From: Siniperca chuatsi
Lineage: Eukaryota; Chordata; Actinopteri; Centrarchiformes; Sinipercidae
NCBI RefSeq assembly: GCF_020085105.1
Contig: NC_058046.1
Location: 3,860,175 to 3,924,174 of the forward strand
Reading direction: 5' to 3'
DNA: 64,000 nt
Part shown: piece after piece, positions 59,501-64,000 of the stretch
How the letters are laid out: each line of letters starts with the position of its first letter
Position numbering within the stretch: position 1 is the stretch's first letter
Program-made: the position numbers and the translations under genes
The notes under the pieces: model-generated
What the model was told of the DNA's origin: nothing
The model's database searches: none
The model's input: only the letters and a program-made list of their open reading frames with translations

Positions 59501-61974
59501 AATTCTTGTTATCCCTCCTGAATGAGGCTTGATAAGAAATTTGTTAATTGACGGGAAACTCAAACTTGCAGCGGTCCATATGTTTTGCTGAAGTATTATT
59601 CACTCTCCGTGACTGTGTGTGTTGCTTTAGCTACTGGATGGGGTAACCCCAGTCACTTGCCTCCTCAACACCTGTGTTTACTTTGGGGCCTCGGCCCCCA
59701 TGACCCAGCAGCAATCCTTCACTCACTCAGAAGATGGAGTGAGGTTCCAGTCTCCAAATATGTGCTGTCCGTGCACTTTTACCACTGTGTGATTCCTCTA
59801 AGACTTTCATTATGGGGCATGGGCCAAACGACTAGTATAAATTACAATCCTTTTCCAAATTCTAGTAAATTTAAACATTCATATCCTGTTCCCTTTTACT
59901 TTAATGTTAAGCTAGGCTAAGAGCAGAAATTGGCTTTGGCCTTTGCCCGTGCTTGTTGTGGCTGTTTAAAGTGCTTTGGGAATGGAAAGTGGATTTGAGG
60001 AGCCATCAGTGTAGACTATAACTGAACTTGTCTTCACTTTGGACAGCGAAGCAGACAGAACTGGATTCAGTAGTTTTGAATATTTAGTAGTAACATAAAG
60101 ATGAAAGAAACAGATTTATAACTAGGGGATTGCTGGTTCAAACTCACAGGTGTTTGCAGGGAAGTGTGGGATTATTACGTCCTCTCACAACTTCTGTGAA
60201 GGGCTAAGTACTGAACCTCAATACATTTTTTGTACAGAGCAAAAGTGTCCATAGCAGCAAGTATCGAGAACTGTCAAGTACTGAAAGCTGACATTGAATA
60301 TCTGGTCAGATTCGTAATCTTGTTTACCTTTTCTTTGCGCAGATATTTCCTGTTTCAAATCATAATTTTGCTAATTTTAGTCTGTATTTTATTTAGGCAA
60401 AGTTCTTGTACAGCTGTACAGCTTTCTTGTACAGAATTTTGGCTTTGTTTGTTAAATAAAAAAAGGGTTTATATTTCTGAAAGTAAGGTATTGAGAAGAG
60501 TATTGTTTTGGTATTGTTACTCGAAGTATTCTTGAGCAAGGCACTTAATGCTCATCAATGCCCATCTCAAGCAAGTAGGTCAGTTGGTCCCACAATGCAC
60601 CTGTAGTGTTAGGAAAAGGGCTTGAATGATATAACTGCACCAGTGCTTCATCAGATTAAAGAAAACATACAAGAATCTAACTTAATATAAAGTTGAATCT
60701 TGGTGATTTAGGTGAAATGTTGTAAAAAATGTTGAAAAAGTCTTTGTCCACATAGATCAGCCTCGAGTTATGATTAAAATACTTGAAAAAGAGAAAAAAT
60801 ACTTGAAGCGTAAATTCATGGACACGGCACACGTGTAAAAAAAATAAATAAATAAAATTCAGTGCAGATTATCGTTTCAGATAGCCGAAGTCAATAGAAA
60901 CAGGTGTGTTCTATGTTCTTCCGCTGTACTCTAACTTTGATTTAATGAATGGCCTTTCTACATATTTTACTCTCTTTCTTCTTCTGCATTCTTAACTGAG
61001 AGGTTACCAATGACCTGTTTACTGCCTTTAAGATGTTAACTCGGTGTGGATCTGATGAATGTTTTGCACAGTCAATTCTGGATGCATGCCAGAGTTCTGT
61101 TGCTCGTACTGCAGTGTTAACTGTTCAAATATTAGTGCTAATGTTGTTTCAGGTGTGGATACATTAGTGTGCGCCAATACCATGTTTCCATGGAAACAGG
61201 CCAGCCTAAGTGTAGAAAGCTGCCACAGTGTCATATATATAGTCTCTGATATGCTTAATATTGCTCTGCATACTGAAATTAGCTGCATACTGACATTGTG
61301 ACATTCTTCATGATTTTTGTAGTCAAATTTCTTAAAGTAGTAAAAACACTAACTTATCTACTATATTTATGATTAAAAAATGGCATTTGGAGTATTTGAG
61401 AGTGCCGTGGGAGCTTGGCAGGTTTGGTGAAGCGCTGTGTACTGACATACTAGATGCTTGCTTGAGTCTATATCATAACTTTGACTGCATGTCATGCTCA
61501 CTTTCTGTTGCATCTTGCATAGTAATTAATTCAAACTTATTTGAATATTTTATTAATCATACATTATAATTAAGCCCTGGTAAAATGTCATATTGTGTTT
61601 ACAATTAGTCAGGAAAGTCATGGAGACATGGAAAGGAAATCTCTTCTACAATGTCAAAGCAGGTAAAAAAAATAAAAAAATACCAGTGAAATTGTACTCA
61701 ATCCATTTCAACAAAGTATATTGTTTAGTTAATTGTTAATGTCAAGGCAGAGATAGGCCAGAGTACCCTGAAGCTACAGTATGTTAGGGTGAAAAGCTTC
61801 CCTAAAGAAACTTTAAGGCTTCATGTGACTTTTTTTCAGGTTAAGAGAAACATTTCAAACCGTTTGAGTGTTGTCTTTTCCAGGACACTGGCAAGTGCAG
61901 GAAAAGAACTCAAAGATAACTTCCTGAAAGCCCTGGCAGAGCGAGAGGAGGCCAACCGCAGTGGGAAAATGACT
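44837..61974 (+). CDS. CFAP299: CFAP299 (C4orf22), cilia- and flagella-associated protein 299, N-terminal 114 aa, partial
   Basis: Exons 44837-44944, 47950-48092 and 61884-61974 join in frame to give residues 1-114. The blocks [10 protein letters not shown] (19-28), DLFYLK (31-36), [13 protein letters not shown] and [25 protein letters not shown] identify the CFAP299/DUF4464 family. The human protein is about 230 residues, so roughly half lies beyond the right edge. An Ala/Glu-rich helix (about 57-75) may be a short coiled coil. The protein is associated with motile cilia and sperm flagella; its molecular role is poorly known. Position after FGF5 on the same strand agrees with human 4q21. The ATG has A at -3 and G at +4, a strong Kozak context. 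All three donors are GTGAGT. Nothing suggests a pseudogene. Confidence 0.92.
46190..46290 (+). mobile_element. LINE/SINE-type 3' tail
   Basis: TTCAGCACTTTGGTCAACTG, a T run, then GTGCTATATAAATAAATTTG followed by GACATT units is the form of a very common fish retroposon 3' end. The 5' body is not delimited. Confidence 0.55.
47520..47762 (+). mobile_element. hAT-like miniature element, truncated copy A
   Basis: Shares ATTAATCAGTTAGTGGATC, TCTCTGGTTCCAGCTTCT, GAATATCTTTAGG, TTGGACTGTTAGGCGGAC and TCTGACATTT blocks with the complete copy at 49576-49898, in the same orientation. Confidence 0.6.
47950..48092 (+). CDS. CFAP299: CFAP299 exon 2
   Basis: Acceptor TCTCGCAG at 47949, donor CCAAT|GTGAGT at 48092/48093. 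143 bases: 47 codons plus two bases of the Met codon completed in exon 3. Encodes [15 protein letters not shown] to FYNRSRP, including the family's LARxLVE block. Confidence 0.92.
49402..49424 (+). repeat. (AC)n microsatellite
   Basis: Eleven uninterrupted AC units. Confidence 0.92.
49576..49898. mobile_element. hAT-like miniature element, complete copy
   Basis: The ends are TAGAGCTGCAACGATTA and, at the right, the complement of TAGGGCTGCAACTAACGA, followed inside by ATTAATC-rich arms. The flanking octamers CTTCAATT and CTTCTGTT agree at six of eight, consistent with an aged 8-bp hAT target duplication. No coding capacity. The family is very common in percomorph genomes. Confidence 0.7.
49914..50030 (-). 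mobile_element. hAT-like miniature element, fragment B
   Basis: TTGTTTTGTCCGACCAACAG, AAGCCTAAAGATATTCAATT and GAGGCTGGAACCCCAGAATT are the complement-side blocks of the same family as 47520-47762, lying just after the complete copy and in opposite orientation. Confidence 0.55.
50473..50543 (+). repeat. (AC)n microsatellite, long
   Basis: About 35 uninterrupted AC units, the longest simple repeat in the window. ORFs running through it on both strands are artefacts. Confidence 0.95.
50990..51150 (+). repeat. Dispersed repeat with GTTAAATAAAAA block, copy 1
   Basis: TTGTTAAATAAAAATAAAAG, ATATTTCTCAAAGTCAGGTA and AAGTATTGGTTTTG occur in the same order as in 60400-60540. Confidence 0.45.
51265..51450 (-). 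mobile_element. hAT-like miniature element, fragment C
   Basis: TCTAAAGCCCAAGG, AACTCAAAGATATTAAAG, GAGAAGCTGGAATTAGAGAA and a TTTGACATTT end repeat the family blocks in the complement orientation to 49576-49898. Confidence 0.5.
53507..53858. mobile_element. hAT-type MITE with perfect 8-bp target duplication
   Basis: The ends are CAGGGTTGG and CCAACCCTG, 9 bp of perfect inverted repeat that continues imperfectly for about 40 bases (GATAG is shared just inside). The octamer CAAAAGAA lies immediately outside both ends (53499-53506 and 53859-53866). CAGGG ends plus an 8-bp duplication are diagnostic of the hAT superfamily. 352 bases with no transposase ORF, so it is non-autonomous. Confidence 0.85.
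58500..58650 (+). repeat. GGTTAAGGTT-type dispersed repeat, copy 2
   Basis: Same order of blocks as 21280-21560: GGTTAAGGTTAGA, CATGATCGTGGTTAAG, GTTGGAGACTGG, TGTGGTCTCTGATTTT. Confidence 0.5.
60400..60540 (+). repeat. Dispersed repeat with GTTAAATAAAAA block, copy 2
   Basis: TTTGTTAAATAAAAAAAGGG, TATTTCTGAAAGTAAGGTAT and AGTATTGTTTTGGT match the order in 50990-51150. Confidence 0.45.
61884..61974 (+). CDS. CFAP299: CFAP299 exon 3
   Basis: Acceptor TTTTCCAG at 61883, donor GACT|GTGAGT at 61974/61975. 91 bases: one base completing Met84, then 30 codons TLASAGKEL to SGKMT, ending in phase 0. The reading frame runs on into the intron for 82 codons with no family resemblance. Confidence 0.93.
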
Positions 61975-64000
61975 GTGAGTACATTATTACAGCACTCCGA
62001 TTGCTACGTAATGGGATTCCCCTCAAATATTTCTGCAATTCCATTAGGATGGGAACAAAATCCGTACTGTGTCAAGTTGACTGGAAATGCCCCCCCATCC
62101 CTCCCCAAATACCATGATGGCCAGGTACCCGCCCCTCTCCCATCCATAAAACCCGTTTACCAAACTCCCAACTACCTTTTCCTAGGTGTGCCGTTCATAT
62201 TGAACCACCAAGATAATTTCTAAAGGGGCCTCATCTGGGGAGCTGGGGTACAAGCCTGGTACAATAAACCATGTAGCTAATTGAAGAGAGCGCTTAAGCA
62301 CAATTTATAGTTTCTTCATCAATGGCAGAAAGGGTCAGCCTTGGTAAACTGATCCTTGGCTACAAAAAATGGCTTTTGGTTTGTGAAGCAACAGCTTTAG
62401 GGTGAGGATACAGTCATAAGTCAGTGTGGGTGGTAGAGCAGTACCAACTAGATATAGTTGGGCTGACGTCCACGCACAGCATTTTCCAGACTTGGGAGGT
62501 ACAGTGGGAAAATAGGGTGCTGGGGCCGTTACTACTAGCTGTCTGGTCCTTGTTTATCTGCAGCGAGAGCTCTGTCCATATTCTCCACAATTGGGCAGTT
62601 GCAGTTGAGCTCCGCATAGGCCTCGTCACAGATTCTGTTTGTGATTTTCATGGACAGAATCTCCAGGTGCAGCTGATGAGTGGAGAGAGTCTGGTTGGCT
62701 TCATCAGGCTGTGACCTCCAGCACACACTGGGGCAGCTTGCAACAGAGTGTGAAGCAGTTGGAATGAAAGTCTACACCTGCTTAAGTCTGAGGTACTCTG
62801 CCAGAAAATTCCTCCTTTGTATTGGGAGCGAGTTGCAGCCCCAAGTGAAGGAGTTCAGTTATCTTTAGGTCTCGTTCAAGAGTGATGGTAAGATGGGGTG
62901 TGAGATCAAAATGCGTATTGGCATCTGCGGTGTTGCAGGCATTGTATTGTCTGCCATGGTGATGGCGGAGCTTCGCCTTTGAGCTCAACTCTCAATTTAC
63001 CAGTCTATCTATGCTCCAACCCTCAACTATGGTAATGATTGAAACAATCAGATTACGAATACAAGCGGCCAAAATCATATTCTTCCCAAGATGAACTGTA
63101 AGAGGAGCTCAGACATCAGAACTGATGCTCCTTCATTTGAGGTGGTTTGGGCATCTGATCAGGATGTTCTGGACATGTCCAACTTTCTTACACATCTGTC
63201 CTGTCTGAAGTCAAGCGTAGCTGTTAAGTGAGCCCTACAGTGAGGTGTTCTCATGGACAAAGCCTGCATGCTTAATTAAACATAGATGCACCAGATAGAG
63301 ATTTTAACCTCTGACCATGAAGCTGACAATTTTTACTACAGACATTACTTTTAACACAATTCTCTGTCTCTACTTACAGTATATGATAAATGGAATGTGT
63401 ACGATTGGAGGGATTGTACTTAGCACATGTAGCATTGTGCTGCAGGCAGTGTTAGTGTTGATAGACTTGAAATGATTCACTTATGAGATGCTGCAGTTCA
63501 AAAAGGATTTTTGTTTGACCTCCATTTACCTGCCCTCGTGGGCTTTGCAATAATGAGATCACATGAAGTGCATGGAGGGTAGTAGAGGTAGTAACATCAG
63601 AAGTTTTCTCACTGGATGTTCACTGTGTAAACAGTTCCATGCAAAAGCCCCCCCTCTTTCTTTCAGCCCTTCATAACTTAAGCCATTTGAGCGATATAAC
63701 TACAGCTTTTTCCTTCCAGTGAAAAATTAAGTGATTTAAAATATTTCCTCCTGTATACAGTATAAATAAATAAAACAAAGCAAAATATCATGTTGTGTAT
63801 TACCAACATTGCTTTGCTGACATTATATTTTCCCACCTCTTCTTATTTTTCATCTCTTAAGCTGAAAAATTGGATCGGGAAGATGTTTACTTTCCTTTGA
63901 GCCCCACTGTGTTTAAAATTGAACCCACATTTTTGCGCTTAATATCTCTTCTCTTTGAAACTGTTTAAGTAACAGGTAATCTTTATACACTTTGACAAGT
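61975..64000 (+). other. CFAP299: CFAP299 intron 3 (open at window edge)
   Basis: Contains the LINE fragment at 62425-63190. No further exon is recognised before the end of the window, so the C-terminal half of CFAP299 lies outside. Confidence 0.75.
62425..63190 (+). pseudogene. Decayed, internally deleted LINE (non-LTR retrotransposon) fragment
   Basis: The left part reads VVEQYQLDIVGLTSTHS (about 62428-62480), an endonuclease-domain piece of a common fish LINE. It jumps to the reverse transcriptase C-terminal part: a FVIFMDRIS-like block (about 62640), LASSGCDLQHTLGQLATECE (62686-62747) and SIYQSIYAPTLNYG (about 62990-63033), then an RIQAAK-like block and a GHLIRMF-like end near 63150. Blocks fall in different frames with stop codons between, so it is dead. 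The catalytic RT residues are missing because of the internal deletion. Confidence 0.75.

Larger units (their letters stand above)
48093..61883 (+). other. CFAP299: CFAP299 intron 2
   Basis: 13,791 bases, the largest intron here. It holds the miniature elements at 49576-50030, 51265-51450 and 53507-53858, a 71-bp (AC)n array, two copies of a TACTGAAAG-type repeat (50990-51150 and 60400-60540) and gene-free stretches at about 52960-53330 and 56500-56890 that look conserved-element-like. No nested gene is supported. Confidence 0.8.

Noticed and set aside
1..64000. CRISPR arrays, operons, phage genes, tRNA or rRNA genes
   Set aside because: None seen. Repeats are microsatellites or transposon copies; no cloverleaf with A and B boxes or rRNA core was recognised by eye, though a tRNA scan would be more reliable.

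Overview
This 64 kb window is vertebrate nuclear DNA, almost certainly from a ray-finned (teleost, probably percomorph) fish. Its genes have GT-AG introns, and long A+T-rich non-coding stretches carry (CA)n, (ATT)n and (TA)n microsatellites, hAT-like miniature elements, LTR-like pieces and a decayed LINE that look typical of fish genomes. No operon, bacterial, phage or CRISPR structure is present. Gene names rest on reading the translations against remembered family features, not on a database search.

Three protein-coding genes lie on the plus strand in the order PRDM8 - FGF5 - CFAP299 (C4orf22). This is the order and orientation known for human 4q21, so the window is a conserved syntenic block. 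PRDM8 (coding 3389-6170, three coding exons, 570 aa) has a PR/SET-like domain, a C2HC finger and two C-terminal C2H2 fingers. A CpG-rich region at about 1-1210 probably holds its promoter and a non-coding first exon. FGF5 (coding 24237-36632, three exons, 228 aa) has the classic FGF exon layout with a 104-bp middle exon. CFAP299 enters at 44837, and three exons encoding the first 114 residues are present; the gene runs off the right edge.

Layout: 1-3382 PRDM8 promoter and first intron; 3383-6825 PRDM8 coding exons and 3' UTR; 6826-24000 intergenic, with repeats and a few candidate conserved elements; 24077-36632 FGF5 with introns of 2.96 and 8.75 kb; 36633-44300 FGF5 3' UTR and intergenic DNA including a 903-bp element with 20-bp inverted ends; 44337-64000 CFAP299, whose introns (3.0 kb, 13.8 kb and the open third) hold most of the recognisable transposon debris.

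The three genes do not form a pathway. PRDM8 is a neural transcriptional repressor, FGF5 a secreted growth factor, and CFAP299 a cilia/flagella-associated protein. I did not find a previously undescribed biological system. The best second looks are a near-consensus RFX X-box just upstream of the CFAP299 start codon, a hAT-type miniature element with a perfect 8-bp target duplication, a foldback repeat, a nested insertion in FGF5 intron 2, the 903-bp inverted-repeat element beside FGF5, and fish-specific features of the FGF5 N-terminus.
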